Both the position numbers and the translations under genes were made by a program. A stretch of 64,000 nucleotides of DNA from Cutaneotrichosporon cavernicola (lineage: Eukaryota; Basidiomycota; Tremellomycetes; Trichosporonales; Trichosporonaceae): the NCBI RefSeq assembly GCF_030864355.1, contig NC_083394.1:186001-250000 (forward strand), in the 5' to 3' direction. Every line of letters starts with the position of its first letter. Within the stretch, counting starts at the first letter, position 1. Positions 33,950-45,243 of this stretch are shown here, in pieces. Under the pieces are notes generated by a model, which saw nothing but the letters and a program-made list of their open reading frames with translations, did no database searches and was not told the DNA's origin.

Positions 33950-35566
33950 ATGGTCCACTCAAACTTCAAGCTCGCCGAGCCATCCCTGCTCCTCACCAAG
34001 GGCTGGATCAACGACGAACAGGTCTCCGCAGCGTCAGGTAAGACGTTCGATGTCATCGACCCAGCCAACGGTGATGTCTGGACCTCGGCGCCCGCCATGG
34101 ACCAAGTCGACACGGACAAGGCGATCGCGGCTGCTACCGAAGCATTCAAGTCGTTCTCACAGGTCACGGCGCGCCAGCGCGCCCGCATGATTCTCAAGCT
34201 CGACGAGCTCGTGCGCGAGCACAAGGAGGACCTCGCGCAGCTGCTCGTCATGGAGTCTGGCAAGGCGCTTGTCGAGGCCCGCGCAGAGGTCGACTATGCC
34301 AGTGAGTGTCTCTCGCACTTCGCTGTTCGGTGTTCGGACACTATGGGGTGCTTGAGCCGGCGAGACGGCTGATGACCGGTTGTTTCAACTGCTGACCTCA
34401 GCAACTTACTCATGGCTCATGGCTGGCGAGGCTGAGCGCATCCAGGGCGAGGCAATTAAGGCCAATGACAACCCCTCGATGCGCTTCTTCACCCAGAAGG
34501 TGCCGATCGGTCCCGTCGCCCTCTTGTGTCCGTAAGTGCAGCTGAACTCTCCGCACAACAGCTGACACGCAGATGGAACTTCCCGCTGGTTATCGTGCTG
34601 CGCAAGATGGCGACAGCGCTCGCTGCCGGATGCACGATGGTGATCAAGCCGTCGCCTGAGACACCGACGACGACGCTCGCCCTCGCTCTTCTCGCACAGA
34701 AAGCCGGCGTTCCCAAGGGTGTGGTCAACGTCGTGACTGCTTCCAACGAGACGACGCCCGAGGTCGGAAAGAAGTTGTGTGAGGATAAGCGGATCAAGAA
34801 GGTTTCGTTCACGGGCTCGACGGCGATCGGCAAGCTCCTCATGTCACTGTGCGCGCCGTCTCTCAAGAAGATGACGCTCGAACTTGGCGGTAACGGCGGG
34901 TGGGTGGTGTTCGACGATGCCGAGCTCGAAAAGTCTGCCGACGCGCTCATGGCCAACAAGCTGCGTCACGCAGGCCAGGTATGCGTGTGTGCGAACCGCG
35001 TGTTCGTGCAGAAGGGCGTATTTGACAAGTTTGCCGCTCTCGTCGAGGAACGTATGCGCAAGCTCAAGTTCGGACACGGCCTCGACCACGACTCGACCAA
35101 CGGACCAGTGACGACTGAGCGTGGTGCTGCGCGCGCGGTCACGCTCGTCGAGGACGCAGTCAACAACGGCGGCAAGCTCGTCATGGGCGGTAAACGCTTC
35201 GGTACCGGATACCTATTTGAGCCGACGCTTGTGCTCGGCGCTGGCCGCGAGGCGCAGGTGTACCGCGAGGAGATGTTTGCGCCCATCGTCTCGCTGTACC
35301 CGTTCGAGGACGAGGACGAGGTGGTCGAGCTGTGCAACGCCACCGACATGGGTCTCTCCAACTATGTGTGGACACAGAACATTAGCCGCGCATGGCGCTG
35401 CTTCGAGCGCCTCGAGAGCGGTACCGTCGCCATCAACACTGCTAATGCCAACACGGCCGAAAGCCCGTTCGGCGGCATCAAGGAGTCGGGTATCGGCAAG
35501 GAGGGTGGCCTGCACCATGGTGTTGATGAGTTCTGCGTCATCAAGGTGGCCGCGATGACTGTTTGA
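33950..35566 (+). CDS. Succinate-semialdehyde dehydrogenase family protein
   Basis: Three exons (33950-34301, 34402-34531, 34573-35566) encode 491 residues. The ALDH signature is complete: PWNFPLVIVLRK (substrate channel), KPSPETPTTTL (NAD(P) site), VSFTGSTAIGKLL, ELGGNGGWVVFDDAEL with the catalytic Glu, and GQVCVCANRVFVQ with the catalytic Cys. The CVCANR form and C-terminal PFGGIKESGIGKEGG point to succinate-semialdehyde dehydrogenase, which turns succinate semialdehyde to succinate in the GABA shunt. A paralogous aldehyde dehydrogenase cannot be excluded. The chosen ATG at 33950 is in a strong CACAATGG context, but the frame stays open upstream to an ATG at 33794, giving an Arg/Ser-rich leader that could target mitochondria. 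Confidence 0.82.
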
Positions 35567-35713
35567 AGCGCACAGGAGAGAAGCAGACATGTATGATGAT
35601 ATGGTATGCAGCAGCCGTGGCTTGGACATTTGTGGGCGCGGCGCGCCGTACTGCCTGGCGGCCAACATCTATGAGAGTATATCCAACACTGTGAAACACA
35701 TCCCTGTCACAGT

Positions 35714-36504
35714 TTAGAGGAACGGACGCTTGGCCTGTGGCGTGATGCGCGCCCCATGCCGACGGTACCCAAGGTCATCAAAGTGGAAATTTGCCTGGTG
35801 CGCAGATGCGATCTGGGTGAGAGGTGATGATATGCCGTGCACTGGTCGACGTAACCCGTATCGCCGCCGCTTGGGTGAGTCGTAAAGAAACAACGTCGTC
35901 AATCCCGGCGCTCGGCTGTTTCTCGTACGTGACGTCGCTATGCCATCTCACCCTATTCAACGTCGTAGTTGAGCCGTCGTAATATTTCGCCCCGTCGCCG
36001 GCACGATAGACGAGATGGAATTCGGGGATATAGGGTGTCCAGAAACGGGATGGATATTCGGTCTGCCAAAAAACGCCCCCCAATAACATATTTGCCAGGA
36101 TCTGCGTCGATAAAGTCCTGCTCTCTAAACACCACAACACCCGACTAGGTCACATACAGGGCGAGTTGCTGGCGTCCGTCCGCATCGAGATCAGTCAACT
36201 GGTCTCCAGAGATGACGCTCCCGAATCGCGGGCCCATGTCCTCCACCTCCACGTCGGTGTGGGCTAGGACTACGCGCGGGTCGTCATGGGCCTGGGCTGC
36301 CACGCCCGGGTCGACGTTCTCAAACTCCTTGAAGGGCGGGTACGTTGTCTCGGCGTTCCAGGCGGGGAGGAACGCCTTGTACGGGTACTCGGAGTCGGGG
36401 CGGCCCGTCCGGCTAAACCGCTGCGACTTGGGATTGGGACTGGGAGCCTTGAGCGAGAGGTTAAGCTCGGTTGCGGTGGGGATCTCGGTCGTGATGGGAG
36501 CCAT
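35714..36504 (-). pseudogene. Decayed TauD/TfdA-family 2-oxoglutarate dioxygenase
   Basis: An intact N-terminal part starts at the ATG at 36504 and reads about 118 residues before an in-frame TAG near 36152. The frame after that stop resumes with GVVVFREQDF, which is normal for the family, and then shifts: PEFHLVYRAGDGAKYY and RWHSDVTYEKQP, with the HSD iron-ligand motif, are in another frame. The later pieces TTLFLYDSPK, GDTGYVDQCTAYHHLSP and YRRHGARITPQ occur in yet other frames, with roughly 150 residues missing before the last piece. Family members convert taurine or other sulfonates with oxygen and 2-oxoglutarate. One stop, several frameshifts and a deletion make this a pseudogene rather than a misread intron structure. 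Confidence 0.8.
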
Positions 36505-37225
36505 GGTGGAATAGTTGGTGTTACCTCTCATCCCTTGTTGGTCGATATATGTCTCGTGGAAGGAGGAGGCCGAGATGGTGAGCTTTGTCGCATGTCGCAA
36601 TTGCCCGAGTGGCTCACTCCACAAAAGGAGGATTGAATCAAGCTGTCCCGTCAAGTGGGCAAGTCTGGCGACATATGGTCGCGAGTGTGGTTCTACATGC
36701 GTTAGTAGGTTAGAGACGACGACACTTGTAGTGTGATGTCTATGGGCCAGCCGATTGCGTCGCGTCGATCCAGAGTTGCGTGATGGCGATGGAATGGCGC
36801 ATTTGGCCGAAACCGAGCGCCATCGGCGTCTAATCTAATCTCTGCCGATCTGCCGGTGGCAAGTGACAAGTGGGCATACAACTCTTCCAATGCGTTCTTT
36901 GTTCTTTGGATGTAGGCTCGCACTATGGCCAGAGGGAAGAGACGCCTTGCCCCAAAGTTCAAGTTGGGCACATGCGAGCTTATCGGCGTTGAACGCCTTG
37001 CGTCCATGTGGCATGTCTGAGACGCTCCCGTGCCTCGAACCGGTACGTTCCCGTGCCTCGAACCGGGAAGCGCGACTGCCGCTTCGTCATGTGCTTGTCC
37101 AAGTGTAGGGTCGGGCAGTTGGCGGAACGGTGCGGATTGCTCAGTGGCGGTTGCTAAAGCCTATGCATACGCATGCATTCATTCCCATCCTCGATCTTCT
37201 TGGAGATTGCAAGCCACTCCAGCCA
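36505..37225. other. Intergenic region with an 18-bp direct repeat
   Basis: This contains the upstream region of the dioxygenase pseudogene and the 3' flank of the next gene. At 37026-37043 and 37049-37066 the 18-bp sequence TCCCGTGCCTCGAACCGG is repeated exactly with a 5-nt spacer. No coding or RNA gene is supported. Confidence 0.5.
37026..37066. repeat. Pair of 18-bp exact direct repeats
   Basis: TCCCGTGCCTCGAACCGG occurs at 37026-37043 and again at 37049-37066 with 5 nt between. The CTCGAACC part resembles the T-loop of a tRNA on the other strand, but no tRNA fold is present. It may be a duplicated binding site or replication slippage. Confidence 0.7.
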
Positions 37226-37849
37226 TCAATACGGCTTCCCATCTCTGGCCTCCCGCGCCCACCTCTCAATCCTCCGGCGCGTCTCATCAAATACCACCCG
37301 CATATAGAACCCATGCAATACCCCCACCACCCACGGATCCTTGGGCGCATACGGCGGCTGCAACTGCGTCGTGCTCAGTGCCACCTCGACCCCATCCCCC
37401 CTCTGGATAGCAGAGAAGATATGTGCGCCAGCGGGCCCCATGCCATTCTTTGTAGGCGCCGACCACCAATGTACCGACACATGGTTATCAGCATACAGTT
37501 CCGGGAAGAGGCCCGAGGCGAATTCCCGGCCCGTCCCAGGACTTGGGAGGATGGACTTGTATGCCAGTTTGCGAGCGACCCAAGATTCGAGGCGGGCAGA
37601 CCAGGATGCGTAGAATGCATCTAGAAAGGTCGCGAGGGGTTGGTTGGTGAGTGGGACAGTGGTCACGAGCGTTTCTACCTCGCCGAGACCGGGGGGAAGG
37701 CAGGCGGTGATGGCTGGCGACGTCTGGATGGCTGGCTGGGGGGCCCATGGATACCGCCGAGAGAGGATATAGCCGTACAGACCCAAACCGATGGCTGTGG
37801 CGCCACCGAGGACGCCGGCGGTACGGAAAGTGCGCCGGAGGAGGCTCAT
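37226..37849 (-). CDS. Small membrane protein of unknown function
   Basis: Single exon, 207 residues, from the ATG at 37849. The N-terminus MSLLRRTFRT is basic, followed by a transmembrane helix (residues about 12-33, VLGGATAIGLGLYGYILSRR), suggesting mitochondrial or ER insertion. The rest is a soluble domain ending VVFDETRRRIERWAREARDG, with HGFYMRVVFDE and SVHWWSAPTKNGMGPAG as its most distinctive parts. I cannot name the family. An upstream in-frame ATG at 37927 exists, but this start puts the basic residues right before the helix and gives the better topology. Confidence 0.65.
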   Translation of the reverse strand: MSLLRRTFRTAGVLGGATAIGLGLYGYILSRRYPWAPQPAIQTSPAITACLPPGLGEVETLVTTVPLTNQPLATFLDAFYASWSARLESWVARKLAYKSILPSPGTGREFASGLFPELYADNHVSVHWWSAPTKNGMGPAGAHIFSAIQRGDGVEVALSTTQLQPPYAPKDPWVVGVLHGFYMRVVFDETRRRIERWAREARDGKPY

Positions 37850-38015
37850 GATGGAGTGTGTGAATACGAGGCCCAGCAAGGCTCGGTCGAGATAACATGG
37901 AGGCCGAGAGGGCCGACACTTTGGCATTTCGGCTCCGTTTCGGCTCCGTGTCTCGGCTTTGTCTCATCTCTCCAACACTCTTCCACGCAGATGCGTTGCA
38001 GCTGCAACAAAAGAC

Positions 38016-38100
38016 CTGCCCCACACGGACTCGAACCGTGGACCTCGGAGTTGTCATTTGAATAACAGCTCCACGCGCTAACCAACTGAGCCATAGGGCA
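38016..38100 (-). tRNA. tRNA-Asn (anticodon GTT) with an 11-nt intron
   Basis: On the minus strand: acceptor TGCCCTA pairing with TGGGGCA, D arm with GCTCAGTTGGTTAGCGC, anticodon stem TGGAG/CTCCG and T arm CACGG-TTCGAGT-CCGTG. The anticodon loop reads CTGTTA, with anticodon GTT, as in other fungal tRNA-Asn. Eleven extra nucleotides after position 37 are the intron, giving a 74-nt mature tRNA. Confidence 0.88.
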
Positions 38101-38509
38101 GCTGGTTGGGAACTGTCGCGCGGTCCATCGCTGTGATCGCGAGCGGAGGCCGGATCGATCCAGTGGAGCGATGACAGTCTGGATATGCCTTCGGGCGGGG
38201 GAGCGTGCTCATATTGTCAAGAGCTGGCTTGCAACAGTCTTCTGTCTGGCCACGCCCCGTGATGAAAGAGGCGCCAGGCAACAACGCGGTTTGAGGCAGT
38301 TGGACATCGACACCAGCACAATACTGGGCAGCGCGCCGACTAATGTCTAACACCTCTGTGGTTGAGTGCGAACCGGCTGGACGAACACAGGGGTGCTTCC
38401 GTTCCAGACAAAATCACTCCACGGCCGCGTACTTGTCGATGCGCGAGCATTAATGTCTACATTGCTTGCTGCAGTCTACAATCTATATTGAAATGCTGGG
38501 ACTGGGACC
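38101..38509. other. Intergenic region between tRNA-Asn and the peroxidase
   Basis: This is the upstream flank of the tRNA and the 3' flank of the peroxidase. No further feature is supported. Confidence 0.5.
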
Positions 38510-39908
38510 TTAGAGGCGAGCCCGGTCGCGCGCGAGGTGGGCGAAGGGGCAACCCCCCGTTGCGCCCGCAACAAGAGCGACGCCCTTGCCGTCCCGGGAA
38601 ACGCCGAGCTCAATGAGCTTGCCGAACGCAGCGGCAAAGTGCTCAAAGAAGAGCTTCTGGTCCTTGGCGTACTTCTCAGCCCAGACGCGGAACGCGGGGT
38701 CCTCGACGAGCACCATGTCCGTCGGCAGGGCCATGACAGGCGTGCCGGCAACAATGGTCTCATACTGGAATGGGCCGTCCCACTTCTTAGGCACCCACTT
38801 GCGGGTCAGGAGGAGCTTGAAGAACTGGTTGGAGAAGCGGGTTGGGTTGACGACCCACTGGCCGTCGAAGCCTGAACGGTCCGAGTGGCAGCGGCCGAGG
38901 TTGTGAGCGCCGCTGAGGGCGACAATCTCCTGGTCGTTGAAGCCCATGCGGTAGAAGACGTCGCGGAGGTGCTGGGCGCCCTGTGAGGCGTCGGGGAGGC
39001 TGGGGTTAGCGCCAGTGGCAAGTGTTGGGGTGGGGATGCGGAGAGGATGAGGATGGTGCGGGGTGAGTCTCGGCCGAAGCACAGCTCCGAGTCCATGCTT
39101 GCATTGCTGGCGGCGAGCATTGACTTGCAGCTGGCTTGACAGCAAGAAGGGCCGGCACGGAGAGCATACCCCGGCCGTATGGCCACATATTATTGTTTTC
39201 CGGATACTCAATCGCCGGAAGCCGGGAACCAGAGTTGGCCCGTGTGAGCGGCCAGACGTGCCTCATTTTACGTATGTGCCCATGTGTCTCTCTTTGCCCA
39301 CCAGATAGAGAATGATCGAGCTTATCGCGACAGGGTATCGCGGGCACTGCACACCGTTCCACATCCAAGCCTCCAAATTTCCAAGCTTCCAAAGCAAAAC
39401 TCACCGGTTCTCAATGTCGCCGCGAGTGTTGGCCTCAACCTTAGTTGGGAAGTCGGTACGCCCCGGCGTCCAGGGGACCTTTGGTCCTCCGAGTGCCTCG
39501 ACCGACGTGACGCCAGCGAGAGTCCACAGGTCGGCGTAAGAGATCCATGGGTTGGCGGCCTTGATGGGTTCGAGGAAGGCGCGGGCGTGCTCGAGGCCGT
39601 CGTTGGCGCCGTCGGAAGACTGGAAATTAGCACGGGCCGCGCGGGCTTGAGACTTGAGACCGCTTCAACTTACCTCGGGTGCGAAACGCATACCGGCACC
39701 GTTGGAACCGCCGTTACCGGGGTTGACAGAGTAGGTGCCCGATGCGTGCCATGCGAGACGGACGAAGATGGGGCCAGCAGAGCCGTCGTCGTAGCCAGGC
39801 TGCTTGAGGATCGCCTTGATCTGCTTGCGGATACCTTATGTCAGCGGGGTGGAGAAAGGGGGAAGCAAAGAATAACTCACCGTCGTAATCACCGGGAGCG
39901 ACAGACAT
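38510..39908 (-). CDS. Cytochrome c peroxidase-like haem peroxidase (class I), cytosolic
   Basis: Four exons (39908-39881, 39834-39674, 39619-39405, 38999-38510) encode 297 residues. The class I plant-type peroxidase motifs are the distal [11 protein letters not shown] (catalytic Arg and His), [11 protein letters not shown], and the proximal [13 protein letters not shown] with the haem-ligand His. [16 protein letters not shown] follows near the end, which fits fungal cytochrome c or ascorbate peroxidases. The start [10 protein letters not shown] lacks a mitochondrial presequence, so the enzyme is probably cytosolic. It reduces hydrogen peroxide. The third intron (39000-39404) is 405 nt, the second longest in the window; a further exon inside it was not found. 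Three other junctions are typical short introns. Confidence 0.9.
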
Positions 39909-40510
39909 GTTTACTAGTGTGTATGAGTTCAAGTTGGAGTTGGAGATGGAGTTGGAGATGGACAAGATGAGATGCAAGTTGTTTCTTGAATGCTTGTTAT
40001 GAAGTTGAAGTCATCTCTAACTAAACTTTGTTCTCAAGCCCGCGCCGGTTAACCCAAAGGCCGCAGACAAGCCGGAAACCGTCATGCAATCAGGGTTGAA
40101 TAGAGTGACGGTCCTACATCCAACTGATCTGCCGCGTATACCCTAGTTTGCCACCCACTCACTCGGGCCGTGACGGAATTAAAAAAGTAATAATGAGGTC
40201 TGTTCAAACAATTAGTCGGCCGTTGATCCGTTGACAAAGAGATCATTTCTAATCACTCAATCAAAAGGGTCATATTGACAACTTAACGCCGGGCCCGGTT
40301 AGGTCAACAATACCCCCCCCCTGGCCCCTGCACGGGCCCCTTTGTATTTCCGAAGGCCCCAGAAGGCCCTAGCCCTAGCTACCTTCAGTATCAACAAAGA
40401 GGCCGCCGCCCCGCCACAACTCCATATCTCCACAGTTGGAATCTCACAACTCATGCGGAATGAATTTGGCATGCGGAATACGGTACAAACACTATAGATT
40501 TACTCCAGGG
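39909..40510. other. AT-rich intergenic region upstream of the peroxidase
   Basis: This 602-base stretch is relatively AT-rich and has a run of C at about 40313-40321. It contains the peroxidase promoter and the 3' flank of RMD1. No gene is supported. Confidence 0.5.
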
Positions 40511-42263
40511 CTACGAGACACTCACGTCCACGTAGATAGTAATGACTCCCAGTACAATCTCCAACGCACTGCCATCAGCAACGGACAACAGACGGAACCC
40601 ACATTAAGAGAATGACAACTGCCTCCAAGTGCTCGCCGTGCGAGCTGTTAACCGACTCCTTGAGAAGGTTGAGCATATCGTGTAGGACATCGACACGCGC
40701 ATTCAGCAAGTCGATGCGCTGCGGAATTTCAAGATATTGCCGACACGCGTTGTACAGCGGCTCGAGGTCTGGGAATGTCCTGAGTGTCAGTGCGGCGGTG
40801 CTGATGAATCGTACCAGAAGAACTCCTGCTGGTCAGCTACATGTCACACTGGAGCAACTCACCGGCGAGTCAAGAACAGAGGCAACAAGGTTAATGTTGA
40901 TCCGCAGGATGAACAGGCTGCCAATCTGCTTCATGATCTCGCTGCGGGGCAGCTGGATGTCAGCCGAACCTACAAGACCTGTAACTACTCACGCCAATCT
41001 TGCCCGTCTCACTGAGCTTCTGAGGAATGTCCTTGGTCTGCTCGATTGTCGCCGAGATCAGCTCCTCGAAGAGCGAGATCTTGACCGACTGTGACAGGGC
41101 ATGTGATAACGCGAGCTTGGTCCTGGCGTCAGCGCGCTCCACACCCAGCCTCACATATATGACGAGCCCTTGCGCAACGTAATGACATCGTTGAAGATTC
41201 TGCATGTCAGTTCTTAGACCACAACGACGAGCTCACCGCGAGTAGTCCGCATAGTAGAAGTTGAGGTCCTCCATCTCAATGTCCTCGGCGCTGAGGCGCT
41301 CAACCTCGTACTTTTTGCTGGCGTTAGCTTAAAAGTCGAGGCACATTAGCTCACAGGCTACGCAGGAACTGCTTCTCCTCCTTCTCCGTCATCCCCCAGA
41401 TGACGACTGTACCGTACTCGAACAGGAACACGTCCGGCACCCAATCCTCCTCCTCCCAATCGTCGCAATCCGAGTCGTTCTCCACATCGTCGCGGTCGCG
41501 GTCGAGCGCGCGTTCGCGATCCCGCCGAGTATTTCCGCCGGGACGCTTGGCGAAGCCCGTCTGGCGTTTGGGGCGCGGCGGGGTATAGCGCCACTGGTCC
41601 TCGCCGAGATTCAATAAGTCGCCCTCAGGCACAGTCGTGAGCGGCTGGAGGGGCTTAATCACAGGACTGCGATGAATGGGGACCACCGAGTTGGGTGAAG
41701 CAGGTGGGAGATACTGTGTGTATAGGCACTCGGCCTCGAAGAGGCGCGGGTGCGTGCGATAGGCAAGTGGACGATTGGAGAGGTACGTCTGTAGCCCCTC
41801 CAAGTCGTACGAGGCAGCTGTGCAGTAGGCTGTCACGCGCGGAAGCTTGGCCTTCTCCGAGCGCGTCAGATTCAACGCGTCGCGCCTTGCCGAACCGGCA
41901 GGAATCTGATATAGCGGGGTGAAGAACTAGATGATCAGCATACAGGTACAGATACCCAGATCCTCCACATCCATACGTACTTTGACGCCGTTCTGCTCCT
42001 CATCCACCTCATCGTTGGCGGAATTATCCTCGTCGTCCTCTTCGGGGATGGTATCTGGCTGCGTGGGGAGGACCTTGAGCTCTGGATGTCAGTGCCCATG
42101 CAATGCGATGGAGTCTCACTCGTGTTGACCTTGGACGTGCTGCGCGTCAGATACATCTCTAAATCGTGACGGGATTGGCTCACCGGCTGGGCTGGCGGGG
42201 CTCGCGCCGCGGTGCCGGTTGTTGAACGTGCGCATATGGGAGAGGAAGTGAATTGGCCGGCAT
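40511..42263 (-). CDS. RMD1: RMD1/RMND1 family (DUF155) membrane protein
   Basis: Eleven exons encode 454 residues: 42263-42184, 42139-42120, 42081-41981, 41926-41355, 41317-41237, 41199-41155, 41122-40993, 40952-40863, 40825-40815, 40779-40603 and 40568-40511. Start ATG-CCG-GCC at 42263 reads through QPSRTSKVNTKLKVLPTQPD, the usual family N-terminus. The DUF155 core includes KLPRVTAYCTAASYDL, VFLFEYGTVVIWGM, SHALSQSVKISLFEELI and SSHGEHLEAVVILLI-ALEIVLG, with the last part forming a C-terminal membrane helix. RMD1 and human RMND1 are linked to sporulation and mitochondrial translation. Exon 9 is 11 nt, exon 2 is 20 nt and exon 6 is 45 nt, all in phase with conserved sequence. Confidence 0.88.
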
Positions 42264-42720
42264 GCGGCCCAAGGTATTTCGTGCCATGGTCCTCGAGGTG
42301 GGGTGGTCTTGGTGGTATCAGCAGAAGGGAAGTCGTGATGACAGGGTTATGGCGGGTGTCGTTGTAAAGGAGGAGCCACAGATATCGAGTCCAAGACTGG
42401 GCAAAGTTAGACAGAGTGTGGTATGTTGTGTTGTGATGAAGGTTGAGATCGAGTTCAACGTGAGGGAGATAGGGACCGAAGATCCAAAGAGCCAAGCCAT
42501 CCCACCCATGGGCCTCTCACCTCAACGTCACTACCACACTTCCTGATTTGTTTCCGCCTCCACTCCTCCACTTTTCCCAATATCCACCAATACATTCCAG
42601 TTGTGCAACTAGCAGTAGTACGGCAGTCATGATCCTAAATGCATGCAGACAAATGCTAAATCCCAGTCGGACACATCACAGTCGGACAGCTCAGCCGAGC
42701 CGCCCTCTACATTTCCATGC
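42264..42720. other. Intergenic region between RMD1 and ACO2
   Basis: The upstream region of RMD1 and the 3' flank of ACO2; both genes are on the minus strand. No other feature is supported. Confidence 0.5.
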
Positions 42721-45243
42721 TTAGATGGCTCCCGCAGCACGGGCCTGCTCGCCGATGTAGTTGAGGGCAGAGCCGGCACGGAGCCAGTTGAGCTGGTCGA
42801 CGCTCATAGTGTGCGTGGTAGGCACATACTCGACCTCGCCCGAGGGCTTGGTGACCTTGAGGCGGATCTGCGCATCGGCCTTGCCCTCGAGAAGCTCCTT
42901 AAGGCCCTCGGTCTGAACCTTGTCCCCGGCCGAGATCTTCGAGTAGTCGGCCTTGTCCGAAAGCCAAAGCGGCAGGACACCCTGCTTCTGAAAACGTTAG
43001 CAATTGTTAGTAGGAATAGCTCACCTTGAGGTTGGTCTCGTGGATACGGGCGAACGAACGAGCGACGATCAGACCACAGCCATAGAAGCGGGGCTGGAGA
43101 GCGGCGTGCTCACGGGCAGACCCCTCGCCGTCTGATGTCAGTTGATTTCACCTAGATTGACAACTCACAGTTGTCGTCAACAACGAGCATCCAAGGCTCT
43201 CCGCGCTTCTTGTAGCGCTGCATCACGTGGGGGATGGTGTCCTCGCCCTCAGCGTCACGGGCGACGTTGATGGCGCCACCTTCGTCGTTGACGGCGGTCA
43301 TGAGAGTGTTCTCCGAGATGTTGGAGAGGTGGCCCTTGTACTTGAGCCAAGCGCCCGCGGCACTGATGTGGTCGGTCGTGCACTTGCCACGGACACGGAG
43401 TAAGCACGTGAGCTCAGGGAGCTCGGTAGGCCCGTTGGCAAAGGCCGTGCCGAAGGGCTCGAGGATCTCGAGACGCGTCGACGAGGGCGAGATGGCAATC
43501 TCAGTCTCGGGCATAGGCTTCGGCGAAGGAGTGGGAGCGAACGAGAGGTCGCCGCCGGTGTAGCCCCGAGGAGGGAGGCGGTCACCCGAAGGAGGCTGGA
43601 ACTTGAACGGTCCGTTGGGGGTGTCGATCGAGTCGGTCATAGGGTTGAAGTTGAGGTCACCGGAGAACGCCATCGCGGTGACAATCTCCGGGGACGCGAG
43701 GAAGTTCATCGTCTTCAGGTTGCCATCGTTACGGGCCTTGAAGTTGCGGTTGAACGAGGTGAGGATGGCGTTGTCCTCGCCCTGGTGGTCGTCACGCTTC
43801 CACTGACCAATGCAGGGACCGCATGCGTTAGCAAGGACAGTAGCACCGACGCTCTCGAGCGAGCCTTGGAGGCCGTCGCGCTCAATGGTGGCGCGGATCA
43901 TCTCAGAGCCCGGAGTGACGAGGAAAGGAACCTTGGACTTGAGGCCCGCAGCCTTGGCCTGCTCGGCGATGGAGGCGACGCGCGACATGTCCTCGTACGA
44001 CGAGTTGGTGCACGAGCCGATCGCCGCAGCCGAGAGGGTGTTGGGGAACTTGTTCTCGGCAATGAATGAGCCAAACTTGGAGAGAGGAGTGGCAAGGTCG
44101 GGAGTGAAGGGGCCGTTGAGCTGGGGCTCGAGCTCGGAGAGGTTGATCTCGATGAGCTCGTCGAACTCGGCGCCCTCGTCAGCGGCAAGGAAGCCGGCTT
44201 GGGCCGCCTGGTCCGCCGCAGCGGCAACAGGAGCACGGCCGGTAGCCTGGAGGTACTCGCGCATGTTGGCCGAGTAGGGGAAGGTGGACGTGGTCGCGCC
44301 GACCTCGGCACCCATGTTGGCGATCGTCGCGAGACCAGTGCAGGACTGTGCCTCGACACCGGGGCCAAAGTACTCAAGAATACGGCCAGTACCGCCCTGG
44401 AGGTCAACAAGATACTCATCTGATCGGACTTACGCGAACAGTGAGCTTGCCGGCAAGGTGGAGAATGAGGTCCTTGGGAGTAGCCCAACCGTTCAGCTGA
44501 CCGGTGAGCTTGACGCCCGTGATGAGGGGCGCCTTGAGCTCCCATGGAGTGTCGGTGAGCGCGTCGACGGCGTCGGCACCACCAACACCGATAGCGAGCA
44601 TGCCAAGGCCACCGGCATTCGGCGTGTGCGAGTCGGTGCCAAGCATGAGAAGACCAGGGGCGGCATAGTTTTCAAGGACGATCTGGTGGATAATACCCGA
44701 TCCGGGCTTCCAGAACTCGATGCCGTACTTGTGGCCAGCAGACTCGAGGAAGTCAAAGACCTCCTTGTTGTTCTCGATCGAGCGGGAAAGGTCCTCGGCG
44801 GCACCAGTTTGTGCCTGGATAAGGTGGTCACAGTGGATCGAAGCAGGAACCGCGCACTCGGACAGGCCACAAGTCATGAACTGGAGCAGAGCCATCTGTG
44901 CGGACGCATCCTGTTCATTAGCTCAGAGTTGTGTAACCGGGCAGTCACTCACCTGCATGGCAACACGGTCAGGGCGGAGCTTGAGGTAGCGGTCGCCACG
45001 GATCTGACCGCCGCCACCGAGTGACTCCTCTGGGTTACGAAGGTGCGCATAGAGTATCTTCTCGGCGAGGGTGAGCTTGCGGTCCTTGCCAAGGACATTG
45101 CGGACCTCGTTGAGCGTTTCGAGGAGACGGGGGTAGGGAGGGGTGATGGACGTGCAGTCCTTGGCTGAGAGCGAGGCCGGGGTGGCAAGGCCACGGTGAG
45201 CCAGGAGGCGTGTGACTGCTGGGCGTGTCCTTTGGTAGAGCAT
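42721..45243 (-). CDS. ACO2: Mitochondrial aconitase, ACO2 type
   Basis: Five exons (45243-44953, 44910-44434, 44396-43169, 43131-43025, 42987-42721) encode 789 residues. The N-terminus [20 protein letters not shown] is a mitochondrial presequence. Iron-sulfur and active-site motifs are [33 protein letters not shown] (cluster Cys) and [10 protein letters not shown] (two cluster Cys). [31 protein letters not shown] and [13 protein letters not shown] follow. The details ([16 protein letters not shown] and the KCTTDHIS form) resemble yeast Aco2, which dehydrates homocitrate in lysine synthesis, more than Aco1. Both reactions are possible. Introns are 37-42 nt. It is divergent from DMC1. Confidence 0.92.

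Noticed and set aside
35714..36504. Treating the dioxygenase breaks as introns.
   Set aside because: Breaks fall inside conserved motifs with no GT-AG signals at matching positions and a large part of the domain is absent.
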